Shown here piece by piece: positions 8,006 to 14,763 of a stretch of 14,763 bases of DNA. The stretch spans positions 1 to 14,763 of the forward strand of contig DAHWFG010000100.1 in assembly GCA_027325115.1 (NCBI GenBank), read 5' to 3'. The stretch comes from JAKBCQ01 sp021807585. GTDB lineage: Bacteria; Planctomycetota; Planctomycetia; Isosphaerales; Isosphaeraceae. The first letter of the stretch is position 1, and each line of letters starts with the position of its first letter. The notes under the pieces were generated by a model. That model was not told the origin of the DNA. It did no database searches and worked only from the letters and a program-made list of their open reading frames with translations. The position numbers were made by a program, and so were the translations under genes.

Positions 8006-8688
8006 CTGTCGCGAATCCTCTGGACCGACCTCGAACCCAAGGCGGCGAGATCGTCGCGTTTCGACCCGTTTCCGGCCGAACTCGTTTCTGTCCTCAATCG
8101 ATCGCCAACGAGCGATCGCCCCAGAAACGGGACGCTCGTCGCGCGATGGATCGCGACGAACGAAAACGGCGGATTATTTGGAGTTTACACGAACCGGGTG
8201 ATACAGTCGACCTTTCCCTTGGTGGATTCCCTGGATCGGCGCGTTGTCGTTCATTCGATCGTCAATTCATGACCGTCGAGCGCGATCGTGGCGGCTTTGC
8301 AAAGCGTTCGTCTTATCAAAAGATATCGGCCGCCGAGCCGGAGAAACGAGAGGATTTCGCCCGGTCGAACGCGCAATTTCAATCGGTCTTGGGTGCATGA
8401 GGGTGATCGATTCAGGATCGCCCTGTCATCGATCACGCGGCCGAGTACGGCCGTCCCGAACGCTTCGACCGCGGTCGAATCCCCTTCAAAACCGTTTGCA
8501 CGGCGGGGTCGCGCAGGTTCGGCGAGAGGATGGCGTCGGTTGCGAGCGTGTGGTATTAGTTATTTGTTTGCCTATCGTGATCGTGAAAAAAAGATCGATG
8601 ACGACCAGGCGGACCGACGAGCAGGAACGGTGGAGTAATTAAATAACAATCATGTTTTAGAAATAATATGTGATTGGGAACTTACAAG
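8006..8688. other. Divergent intergenic region between the helical-repeat gene and pyruvate kinase
   Basis: About 680 bases without a well-supported gene. It must hold promoters for both divergent genes. Frames on the plus strand (for example 8244-8642) are Arg-rich and unconvincing. A minus-strand frame at 8251-8436 gives a somewhat protein-like 61-residue peptide but has only a GTG start and no clear ribosome binding site. The last 50 bases before pyruvate kinase are markedly AT-rich (8638-8672), a likely unstructured translation initiation region. Confidence 0.5.
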
Positions 8689-10137
8689 ATGAACGAATCG
8701 GGTTTTGAGACGAGCATGCGGTCGCGGACCAAGATTACGGCGACGATCGGTCCGGCTTCGCGCGACATCGCGACGCTTTGCGCCATGATCGACGCGGGGG
8801 CGAGCGTTTTTCGGCTCAATTTCGCGCACGGCACGCACGAGGAACACTCCGAGAACGTGCGTTCGATCCGCGCCGCGAGCGAATCGACCGGCAGACCGAC
8901 GGCGATTCTCCAGGATCTCGGCGGGCCCAAGATCAGGCTGGGAGAGCTTGCGGGAGGGGCGGTTTCGTGCCCGCTCGATCAGGCGTTCGAACTCGTCGAT
9001 TCGATCGAGCCCTCCGTGAATCCTCACTCTCTTACTTGCACATATTCGGATCTACCGGGAGATTTATCGATCGGCGACGCGGTGTTGTTCGCCGACGGCG
9101 CGGTGGCGATGAAAGTCGTCGCGGCGACGCCGAATCGCGCGGTGCTGCGGGTCGTTCAGCCCGGAGTACTCAAATCGCATCAGGGGATCAATCTTCCCGG
9201 CGCCAAGCTCAAAATCCCCGCACTCACGGCGAAGGATCTTGAAGATCTCGATTGGGCCGCCGAGCATCAGATCGAATATGTGGGACAATCGTTCGTGCGG
9301 AGCGCGGAGGACGTTTCGTGGCTCCGGAGCGAACTCGCCAAGCGGCGTTCGCGATCGAAGATCGTCGCCAAGATCGAGAAACCCGAGGCGGTTGATCATC
9401 TTGATGAAATATTATGTCAAACCGACGCGATCATGGTGGCGCGCGGCGATCTCGGCGTCGAGATGGACGTCGCGCGGGTTCCCGCGGCGCAAAAGCGAAT
9501 CATCGCGGCGTGCCGGCGCGACGCGATCCCCGTGATCACCGCGACACAGATGTTAACAAGTATGCAAAAGTCATCGCGACCGACGCGGGCCGAGGCGAGC
9601 GACGTCTTCAACGCGGTTTTGGACGGGACCGACGCGGTGATGCTTTCGGAGGAAACCGCGGTCGGCTCGTACCCCGTCGAGGCGGTCGCGATGATGCGGC
9701 GGATCGCGCTCGAGGCCGAGGCGATGCTCGCGACGACCCGCCAAGAATCGGGTCGAACCGATCACGAAGGGGGTGTCAGCGCGATCACCGCGGCGGTCGT
9801 CGAAGCCGCGAGTCTCGCGTGCATGCGGCTGAACGCGTCGCTCATCGTCGTCGCGACCCGATCGGGTAAAACGGCGCTCGCGATCTCAAAACAACGGCAC
9901 GCCACGCCCACATTGGCGCTCGCCGACGATCCCGTCGTCGTTCGAAGCATGGCGCTTTTTTGGGGGGTCACGCCGCTTTTCGCACCGATCCAACAACCCG
10001 AGGAGGCGCTCTCGATCGCACGCGATTGGGCGCGGGCGCACGACCTACTTCATTCGGGAGATCGCGTCGTCCTCATCCGCGGCGTCATCCCCGGTCAACA
10101 AATACACAACGCCTTGTTCATTGATCAAATTCCCTGA
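8689..10137 (+). CDS. pyk: Pyruvate kinase, predicted potassium-independent type
   Basis: Cytoplasmic glycolytic enzyme that converts phosphoenolpyruvate and ADP to pyruvate and ATP. ATG 8689 follows GGGAA (8676-8680) by 8 bases and gives 482 residues, the usual family length. The A domain starts with SRTKITATIGPAS. The substrate and metal region RLNFAHG carries R42 and N44. The B domain spans about 85-170. The catalytic lysine motif VAKIEKPEAV has K228 and E230, and the metal and substrate site MVARGDLGVEM follows (249-259). The block TATQMLTSM, then RPTRAEASDVFNAVLDGTDA and MLSEETAVGSYP completes the active site. The C domain (about 360-482), which holds the allosteric site in regulated enzymes, is complete. 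Two departures matter. The loop reads DLGGPKIRLG, with Lys where potassium-dependent enzymes have Glu, and the potassium-ligand Ser of NFSHG is Ala46. Both point to a potassium-independent enzyme. It stands alone, with no other glycolytic gene adjacent. Confidence 0.97.
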   Translation: MNESGFETSMRSRTKITATIGPASRDIATLCAMIDAGASVFRLNFAHGTHEEHSENVRSIRAASESTGRPTAILQDLGGPKIRLGELAGGAVSCPLDQAFELVDSIEPSVNPHSLTCTYSDLPGDLSIGDAVLFADGAVAMKVVAATPNRAVLRVVQPGVLKSHQGINLPGAKLKIPALTAKDLEDLDWAAEHQIEYVGQSFVRSAEDVSWLRSELAKRRSRSKIVAKIEKPEAVDHLDEILCQTDAIMVARGDLGVEMDVARVPAAQKRIIAACRRDAIPVITATQMLTSMQKSSRPTRAEASDVFNAVLDGTDAVMLSEETAVGSYPVEAVAMMRRIALEAEAMLATTRQESGRTDHEGGVSAITAAVVEAASLACMRLNASLIVVATRSGKTALAISKQRHATPTLALADDPVVVRSMALFWGVTPLFAPIQQPEEALSIARDWARAHDLLHSGDRVVLIRGVIPGQQIHNALFIDQIP

Positions 10138-10391
10138 TCAAAAAGACGCCGCGCCGACGATCGTCCGCCGCCGAAACGCATCGAGCTTCCACTGATGCGG
10201 AGAGCCGAGCGATCGCCGCCGAGCGAAAGCGGACGAGAGGATCGTGGTGAGAGCCGCCGCGATTATCGCGCAGTCGGAACCGCAGCCGTCGAGCTACGGC
10301 AAGCCCCCGCGTTCGTCGCGCGACCGGAACCGCCGCGGTCGAGCTTCAGCGAGCCGCCGCGATCGACGTTTCAGCCTTCAATCGATCGTCG
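10138..10391. other. Convergent intergenic region with imperfect GC-rich repeats
   Basis: Between the convergent ends of pyruvate kinase and the coiled-coil gene lie 254 bases without a supported gene. Related short units such as GCGATCGACGTTTCAGCC (10359-10376) and GCGATCGACGTTCAGAGCC (10404-10422, inside the 3' end of the neighbour) suggest local duplication. A plus-strand open frame across it is Arg/Ser/Pro-rich and overlaps the neighbouring gene, so I treat it as spurious. Confidence 0.4.
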
Positions 10392-10991
10392 TCATCGCTC
10401 GGCGCGATCGACGTTCAGAGCCGTCGAAGTCGGTTTCACCGGCGGTTTCGGAGCGCCTTCAAATGTCTTCAATTTTTGAACAAGCTCTTTGTTCTGAGCG
10501 AGAGTCGATTGGAATTCGTCGCGCATTCGTTCCACTTCAAGGCGCAATTCGCCGTTAAATTTCTTCATCTGAGCGACGAGCTTGCGCGAATCCTCAATGC
10601 TTTTATTGACCGCGGCCAATTCTTGCACCCGGAACTCGCGTGATCGTGAATTCGCCGAGATGATCGTATCAAGCCGCTTCAGGTCGATCTGATACCGAGA
10701 TACGTCTTCACGTAAGCTGCTGAGCGTCCGTTCGAGCGAAGTGAGCCGTTGATCGAGCAGGATCATCTCGCGGGTCGCGGCTTCTTGTTCCCGCGCGGTG
10801 TCGAATTTCGCCTTGTCGATCTTCGTCTTCTCTTGATCGACCTGCTTTTGAGCGTCCTTCTGACGTTTAATCGCATCGTGCAATTGAATCGCACGCTGGT
10901 TATGCAATTGCGCGTCGGCCGCCATCAGAACGACAAGCGCGATCGAAAATAGCACGATCAGAATGATCAGAACCTTGCCCGCGGTGGACAT
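10392..10991 (-). CDS. Membrane-anchored coiled-coil protein, planctomycete type
   Basis: The product is 199 residues. ATG 10991 is preceded by GGGGAG at good spacing, and the membrane helix follows at once (MSTAGKVLIILIVLFSIALVVLMAADAQL). The frame extends upstream to 11087, but that part is not protein-like. Residues about 35-180 are a long charged coiled coil with heptad-like Leu/Ile spacing (for example LDQRLTSLERTLSSLREDV and LRLEVERMRDEFQSTL). The tail is short and proline-containing (FEGAPKPPVKPTS). I recognise the MSTAGKVL-plus-coiled-coil layout as typical of conserved planctomycete hypothetical proteins (recollection, no search run). A role as an inner-membrane tether or spacer is inferred only from architecture. 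Its 5' end is divergent from the dehydrogenase gene. Confidence 0.8.
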   Translation of the reverse strand: MSTAGKVLIILIVLFSIALVVLMAADAQLHNQRAIQLHDAIKRQKDAQKQVDQEKTKIDKAKFDTAREQEAATREMILLDQRLTSLERTLSSLREDVSRYQIDLKRLDTIISANSRSREFRVQELAAVNKSIEDSRKLVAQMKKFNGELRLEVERMRDEFQSTLAQNKELVQKLKTFEGAPKPPVKPTSTALNVDRAER

Positions 10992-11445
10992 GACGCCGGC
11001 TCCCCGCCCGTTACGGTCGAAAAATTTAACGCCACGACTCGGCCGCCAAACAGATGTAAGGGTAACAGGCCGTCCAGCCATCCCCAACGTGTGACGCGGA
11101 TCGCTCAGGGAGGCTCGAGTCGTGGCAAGTTACACTCAATATACCCCATCGCGAACGCGAGTGCCGGCGTCTTCTCAAAAAGAGTTCGTTTAGGGGTTCT
11201 AGGGGCTTTCTTTTTTCAACCAAAACCCGCGCGGCCAAAGCGGCGATCAAGCCGCGCCGTCGCTTGATTCGAGACTCGCGGAATCGTTCGTGTCCGATCG
11301 AGAAACAACTTGGGCTTCGCGAAAGCCGGGAGAAAAATCGCCGCAATCGACCGTTCCACCAACTTTCATCCGCGACTCAACCGATTGAGTTCGAGTCTCG
11401 AAGCGACGGTTCAATCGGAATCCTCCCACGATTCGCCGCTCCGAT
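10992..11445. other. Divergent intergenic region upstream of the dehydrogenase gene
   Basis: About 450 bases separate the coiled-coil gene start from the dehydrogenase promoter. No convincing gene is visible; open frames on both strands overlap each other and lack motifs. A T-rich stretch TTTCTTTTTTC lies near 11207-11218, preceded by GGGGTTCTAGGGG, but no stem supports a terminator. Confidence 0.45.
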
Positions 11446-11475
11446 TTGACGCGTCGCTCACTCTTCCTCTAGAAT
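11446..11475 (+). promoter_or_regulatory. Sigma-70 type promoter of the dehydrogenase gene
   Basis: TTGACG (11446-11451, 5 of 6 consensus) and TAGAAT (11470-11475, 5 of 6) are 18 bases apart. The expected transcript would begin near 11482, giving a short leader of about 30 bases that includes TAGGAG (11496-11501) before ATG 11514. This is the best promoter match I found in the window. Confidence 0.65.
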
Positions 11476-11513
11476 CGTGCGACAACCAAGGAATTTAGGA
11501 GTCATTCGCCACG

Positions 11514-12557
11514 ATGCGACCGACCTACGCGGTGACCGAGCTTCTCGGCGACGGCATCGGTCCCGAATTACAACGCTCGGTGCACACGCTCGCCGAGTCG
11601 TTGCCGATCGGGATCGATTTTCATCCGATCGACCTCACGCTCGAAAATCGAAGGGCGCGCGGCAAAACGATCTACGACGAACTCGTAGCGTCGGTCGAAT
11701 CAACACGTGTTGCTCTCAAGTATCCAACCGTCACCTCCGATGAAAGCCCCAACGCCGTCCTGAGGCGCCGTCTCGATCTCTCGGTGATTCACCGTCCCGT
11801 CTACACGATCCCCGGCGTGCCGACGAATTTCCGCCGTGAGCTCGATCTCGACATCGTGCGAATCGCCACGGGAGGAACGTACGACGACCCGGGACGAATC
11901 ATCGGCGATGGCGGCGCGGTCAGCCTGCGGATCGTCGAACGCAAGCCCGTCCGCGAGGCCGCTCGCTACGCCTTCACATTGGCGCGGAAAACACAAAAGA
12001 ATGTGACGAGCGCCTCAAAATATACGATCCAGAAGGCGACCGACGGGCTTTTTCAGCAAGTCGTCGAAGAGGTCGCTGCGCAGTTTCCGGAGGTTCCTCA
12101 TCACGCCGAGCTTTTCGACGCCCTCCTCGCCAAGGTGATCATGGCGCCCGAGAAGTTCCAGATCATTCTCGTGCTCAACGAATACGGCGATTTCCTTTCG
12201 GATATGGCGTGCGGGCTCGCGGGATCGCTCGGCATCGGCGCGAGCGCGAATCTCTCGTTCGATTCGAACGCGGTCGTTCGGTTCGCGCTTTTCGACGCGG
12301 CTCATGGAACCGCTCCCGATATCGCCGGCAAGAATCTCGCCAATCCGACCGCGATCTTTCTCGCGTTATCACTGCTGCTTTATCAGATCGGCGAGACGGG
12401 TATCGGCCAGGCGGTTAAAATCGCCACGCTCGACCTTCTACGCAACGGTGTGCGAACCCCCGATCTGGGAGGGAAAGAGTCGACCGATTCGTTCACCGCG
12501 GCCGTCGCCGCCGAGGTCGCCGAACGGCTCGCCGACGCGGCGTCGCCACTTTATTGA
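11514..12557 (+). CDS. Isocitrate/isopropylmalate dehydrogenase family enzyme, probably NAD-dependent isocitrate dehydrogenase
   Basis: The product is 347 residues, the usual length of the short NAD-dependent branch. Oxidative decarboxylation of a 2R,3S-hydroxyacid, most likely isocitrate to 2-oxoglutarate, is the expected reaction in the cytoplasm. Motifs are GDGIGPE (12-18), S78-P-N80-x3-R84 and HRPV (R94), R116 and Y123, K169 in SKYTIQKATDGLF, D202, and NEYGDFLSD (D226, D230) followed by GSLGIGASANL. These align by eye with the isocitrate-binding S113, N115, R119, R129, R153, Y160, K230, D283, D307 and D311 of E. coli isocitrate dehydrogenase. The Ser/Asn pair favours isocitrate over isopropylmalate. 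HGTAPDIAGKNLANPTA has Asp-Ile where NADP enzymes have Lys-Tyr, indicating NAD. An oddity is that the usual RENTEG loop is RIATGG. AGGAG lies 12 bases before the ATG. No leucine-pathway gene is adjacent. Confidence 0.88.
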   Translation: MRPTYAVTELLGDGIGPELQRSVHTLAESLPIGIDFHPIDLTLENRRARGKTIYDELVASVESTRVALKYPTVTSDESPNAVLRRRLDLSVIHRPVYTIPGVPTNFRRELDLDIVRIATGGTYDDPGRIIGDGGAVSLRIVERKPVREAARYAFTLARKTQKNVTSASKYTIQKATDGLFQQVVEEVAAQFPEVPHHAELFDALLAKVIMAPEKFQIILVLNEYGDFLSDMACGLAGSLGIGASANLSFDSNAVVRFALFDAAHGTAPDIAGKNLANPTAIFLALSLLLYQIGETGIGQAVKIATLDLLRNGVRTPDLGGKESTDSFTAAVAAEVAERLADAASPLY

Positions 12558-12582
12558 TACAGGCTTCGATCACATAATCGCG

Positions 12583-12608
12583 CGATTCGAATGAACCGAA
12601 ACGAATCG
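12583..12608. other. Inverted repeat between the dehydrogenase and GAP1-like genes
   Basis: CGATTCG (12583-12589) and CGAATCG (12602-12608) can form a 7-bp stem with a 12-base loop. It partly overlaps a 12-base palindrome, AATCGCGCGATT (12576-12587). No T-run follows, so a terminator is doubtful. It may be an operator-like dyad for the next gene or a weak attenuator in an 89-base gap. Confidence 0.3.
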
Positions 12609-12646
12609 ATAATCAAGGAACGGGAGCGTCATCGACGGATCGAATA

Positions 12647-14095
12647 ATGCTCAATCTCATGCTTGGTAAACGGCGCGGTCGGGTTCGGGTTCGCTTTGAA
12701 CAGGCGGTGTACGGCAGCTTTCCCTTTTGGGATAAAGGTTACGCGATCCTCGCGAGCTCTCCCGGCTGCCGAGACGAATGGATCGACGAATTCCGGCGCG
12801 TTTGCAACCTGATGGGAGAGAAGCACGCGGGCTCGATCGACGCCGCGTCGTTCTTCTCGATTGAACTCGGCGATCGCGGTCCCAGGATCGTCGCGCTCGC
12901 TTTCCCCACGGGAATCGACGATCGAGGACGCCCAGGAGCGATCGCGTTCCACGCGCTTTTTCTCGACCGCCGCGATTTCGACCGAATCGCCGCGGTTCCG
13001 TTCGAGCTTCGTTCGGCGCTCCGATCCGATTGGACCGCCGCGACGACCGAACTCCCTCAAGGTGGAATTGAAATCAACCTTGATTATGATGATTTCACGT
13101 CGGCGTCCACTGATAGTATCAAATGTATGAATGTTAAAGCGATCGCCGCGTCGATCGCCTCGGGATCGCGGGTGATCGTTTCCGCGGATCGACCGATCGA
13201 CGATCTCGTACGAGAAATCTGGCGGAATCTTTCGTTTCGCATTCGTCGCTCGGCGTCGTTCTCCACGTGGTCGCACGGCGACGGCGCTCGCTTCGATCTG
13301 GTCGCGATGCCGGCCTCGGCGGCGGCCTCGGCGGTCGAAGCCGATCGTCGCGCCCTCGCCGCCGAAACGCTTCCAATCGTATCCGAGGCTCGCTCAAAAG
13401 GTTGGACGCGATTCGTCGACCCGATCGTCGCCGGCGCGGTCGTCGCGGCGATCACCGTGTTGTTCATAACATACTTCGCTGTTCTAGTTTATCGATCGCG
13501 TCGACCCGAGACCGCGAATAAAAGGCCTGAGTTTCGCGCCGCGGTCCCCGATCGATCGCGCCCGCGAGGCGAACTTTCGCGCGCCGAGATCGATCGAATC
13601 GGCGAGTCGCTCGTCGATTTCGCCGAGCGATTTCACCTGCTCGATCAAACGGCCGACGCCGATCTGATCGCGCGGCTCGATCGTCCCAATGATCAAGATC
13701 TCACGCGATTGCTGTTATTGATCGACTCCCGGCTCCGTTATCGCGGACCGAGGACGACCGAGGCCGATCGCAACCTTTGGCTCAGTCAACCGGGCGACGT
13801 CGCGACGCGGATCTCGCAATGGGAGGAACACATCCGATTTTTCACGCCCGAACGTCGTTTGCCCGCCGATTTCGCGAACGGACCGCTCGATTGGCGGCTC
13901 GCGGCGCTCGCGTGGTCGTTTCATCGCGAATCGATCGCCGAGCACGTCGAATCCGCCTCGGAGATCCCCGGACTGCTCGCCGAGGAACTCGCGGTCCCGT
14001 TTCGCGTCGAAGCCGATCCCCGCTTTCTCGACAACGAGCCGTTATTGGAGTATGAAAAATTTCTTAAACGATTGCCGCGAAGAGATAATAAATAA
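12647..14095 (+). CDS. GAP1-like (GTPase-associated protein 1, N-terminal) domain protein with central membrane helix
   Basis: The product is 482 residues from ATG 12647; a second in-frame ATG lies at 12659 and no strong ribosome binding site separates them. Residues about 14-235 resemble the N-terminal module of GTPase-associated protein 1: FEQAVYGSFPFWDKGYAILA, then SSPG with a following helix (WIDEFRRVCNLMG), a middle strand segment with AIAFHALFLDRRDF, and RRSASFSTWSHGDGARFDLV. In the published family these proteins lie beside small GTPases or other NTPases in conflict or signalling systems. Here a single hydrophobic span follows (about 260-283, VAGAVVAAITVLFITYFAVLVY), flanked by basic residues. 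A helical C-terminal domain of about 190 residues comes next (ESLVDFAERFHLL, LTRLLLLIDSRLRY, WRLAALAWSFH), which I do not recognise. No signal peptide is visible, so the N-terminal module is expected in the cytoplasm with a type II or III topology. No GTPase gene is in the window. Family assignment is from memory. Confidence 0.65.
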   Translation: MLNLMLGKRRGRVRVRFEQAVYGSFPFWDKGYAILASSPGCRDEWIDEFRRVCNLMGEKHAGSIDAASFFSIELGDRGPRIVALAFPTGIDDRGRPGAIAFHALFLDRRDFDRIAAVPFELRSALRSDWTAATTELPQGGIEINLDYDDFTSASTDSIKCMNVKAIAASIASGSRVIVSADRPIDDLVREIWRNLSFRIRRSASFSTWSHGDGARFDLVAMPASAAASAVEADRRALAAETLPIVSEARSKGWTRFVDPIVAGAVVAAITVLFITYFAVLVYRSRRPETANKRPEFRAAVPDRSRPRGELSRAEIDRIGESLVDFAERFHLLDQTADADLIARLDRPNDQDLTRLLLLIDSRLRYRGPRTTEADRNLWLSQPGDVATRISQWEEHIRFFTPERRLPADFANGPLDWRLAALAWSFHRESIAEHVESASEIPGLLAEELAVPFRVEADPRFLDNEPLLEYEKFLKRLPRRDNK

Positions 14096-14127
14096 AAAGT
14101 ATCTTTGATAAATGAATAATTGAGCGG

Positions 14128-14763
14128 TTATCGGATCGATCTCGGTCGGTCGTCGTCGTCGCGTCGCGGGCGATCGCACGCGCGGTCGTACGCGAGGAGA
14201 GACGTCGCGGTGAGAATCGCCGCCAAGACGCCGTAACCGATCACCGAGATGAAGCAAAAACCCGCGGGATTGAATCGAGGATGAACATATTGATAATCGA
14301 CTCCTTCCGCGGGGAACAACGTGTAAAAAATCACCGCGGGGCTGCATCCCGTGAAGACGAGTTCGTCGGGAGGGCCGTTCCTAAAAAGTGGAACACAACA
14401 GAATAAATATCCGCCGTTCATAAAAACAAGCAACCCGATCGTCAGCCCCATCGCCCGCGACGTCGTCTTCGATTGAAGCGAAAGGAACGTCCCCAACGCG
14501 ACGATAAACCAAACATAAACGCAAAACTCGCATAGAGCTAAAAACACACCGATCCATGAAAGTGAGAATGTAATCATTCCTGGAATCAGCGTGAGCGCGA
14601 TCAACAGCCAGATCCAGCGAGCGCTCCACGCCGCGCCGAGCATCTTGCCGTACACGACGTCTTTCGGCTCGAGCGGCGTCGCCGCCAGGCTGATCCACGT
14701 GTCGCGCTCGCGTTCCGAGGTGAACGATCCCGCCGCGGCGACCGCGCTCGCCAATCCCGCGAG
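14128..14763 (-). CDS. ABC-2 type transporter permease, C-terminal part (runs off the right edge)
   Basis: The frame is open to the last base, so the N-terminus lies beyond the window. The visible 211 residues begin LAGLASAVAAAGSF, then TSERERDTWISLAATPLEPKDVVYGK, the hallmark of ABC-2 permeases in which a short cytoplasmic segment precedes later membrane helices. Hydrophobic spans follow: WIWLLIALTLIPGMITF, WIGVFLALCEFCVYVWFIVALGTF, MGLTIGLLVFMNGGYLFCCV and GFCFISVIGYGVLAAILTATSLLAY. A charged tail ends in Arg/Asp repeats. It would form the membrane channel with an ATPase encoded outside the window. A periplasmic segment near GVDYQYVHPRFNPAG is visible. It ends convergently to the GAP1-like gene, 32 bases from that gene's stop, so the two share no transcript. 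Confidence 0.85.
   Translation of the reverse strand, partial: LAGLASAVAAAGSFTSERERDTWISLAATPLEPKDVVYGKMLGAAWSARWIWLLIALTLIPGMITFSLSWIGVFLALCEFCVYVWFIVALGTFLSLQSKTTSRAMGLTIGLLVFMNGGYLFCCVPLFRNGPPDELVFTGCSPAVIFYTLFPAEGVDYQYVHPRFNPAGFCFISVIGYGVLAAILTATSLLAYDRACDRPRRDDDDRPRSIR

Noticed and set aside
10121..10141. Terminator hairpin at the pyruvate kinase stop (TTGATCA/TGATCAA)
   Set aside because: The 7-bp stem is AT-rich and weak, and is followed by A rather than T on the coding strand.
10195..10479. Plus-strand open frame with PPRSSFSEPPRSTF repeats
   Set aside because: It overlaps the 3' end of the better supported coiled-coil gene, lacks a ribosome binding site, and is an Arg/Ser/Pro-rich translation of GC-rich repeats.
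12629..13276. Minus-strand 215-residue open frame opposite the GAP1-like gene
   Set aside because: It is Arg-rich with no motifs and is fully explained as the antisense shadow of a gene with family signatures.
14096..14127. Shared bidirectional terminator between the convergent GAP1-like and permease genes
   Set aside because: The 32 bases are AT-rich, but no stem-loop could be drawn.

Overview
The window looks like chromosomal DNA of a planctomycete, probably close to the Isosphaeraceae. This is inferred from protein character, with no database search. The signs are moderately high GC, scattered single-gene transcription units with long non-coding gaps, exported helical proteins of planctomycete type, an MSTAGKVL-type membrane/coiled-coil protein, and a GC-rich dispersed palindrome reading GCGGGCTTCGTGCCCGC. 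Nothing indicates a plasmid, phage or transposon: no transposase, integrase, tRNA, rRNA or CRISPR array was seen.

Layout. A SIMPL-domain protein, cut by the left edge, is followed by five copies of the short palindrome (731-946). Next come an exported TlpA-like thioredoxin (1140-2234), about 690 bases without a convincing gene, and a Wzx/MATE-type lipid-linked polysaccharide flippase (2926-4638). Two minus-strand genes follow, both encoding large alpha-helical proteins of unknown function with N-terminal export or anchor signals (4743-5747 and 6020-8005). After another 680-base gap come pyruvate kinase (8689-10137, plus), a membrane-anchored coiled-coil protein (10392-10991, minus), an isocitrate/isopropylmalate dehydrogenase family enzyme behind a good sigma-70 type promoter (11514-12557, plus), a GAP1-like protein with a central membrane helix (12647-14095, plus), and the C-terminal part of an ABC-2 permease (14128-14763, minus) running off the right edge.

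How the genes relate. Pyruvate kinase and the dehydrogenase are central-carbon enzymes, but they are separate units. Most other products act at the cell envelope. The two minus-strand helical proteins are the best candidates for working together: same strand, adjacent, similar composition, both exported or anchored. The GAP1-like protein belongs, if the family call is right, to a family known from NTPase-based conflict and signalling systems. Its membrane-anchored form and the lack of a visible partner GTPase make it the most unusual gene here. I see no complete new multi-gene system; the strongest leads are these three proteins, the palindrome array, and active-site changes in the two metabolic enzymes.
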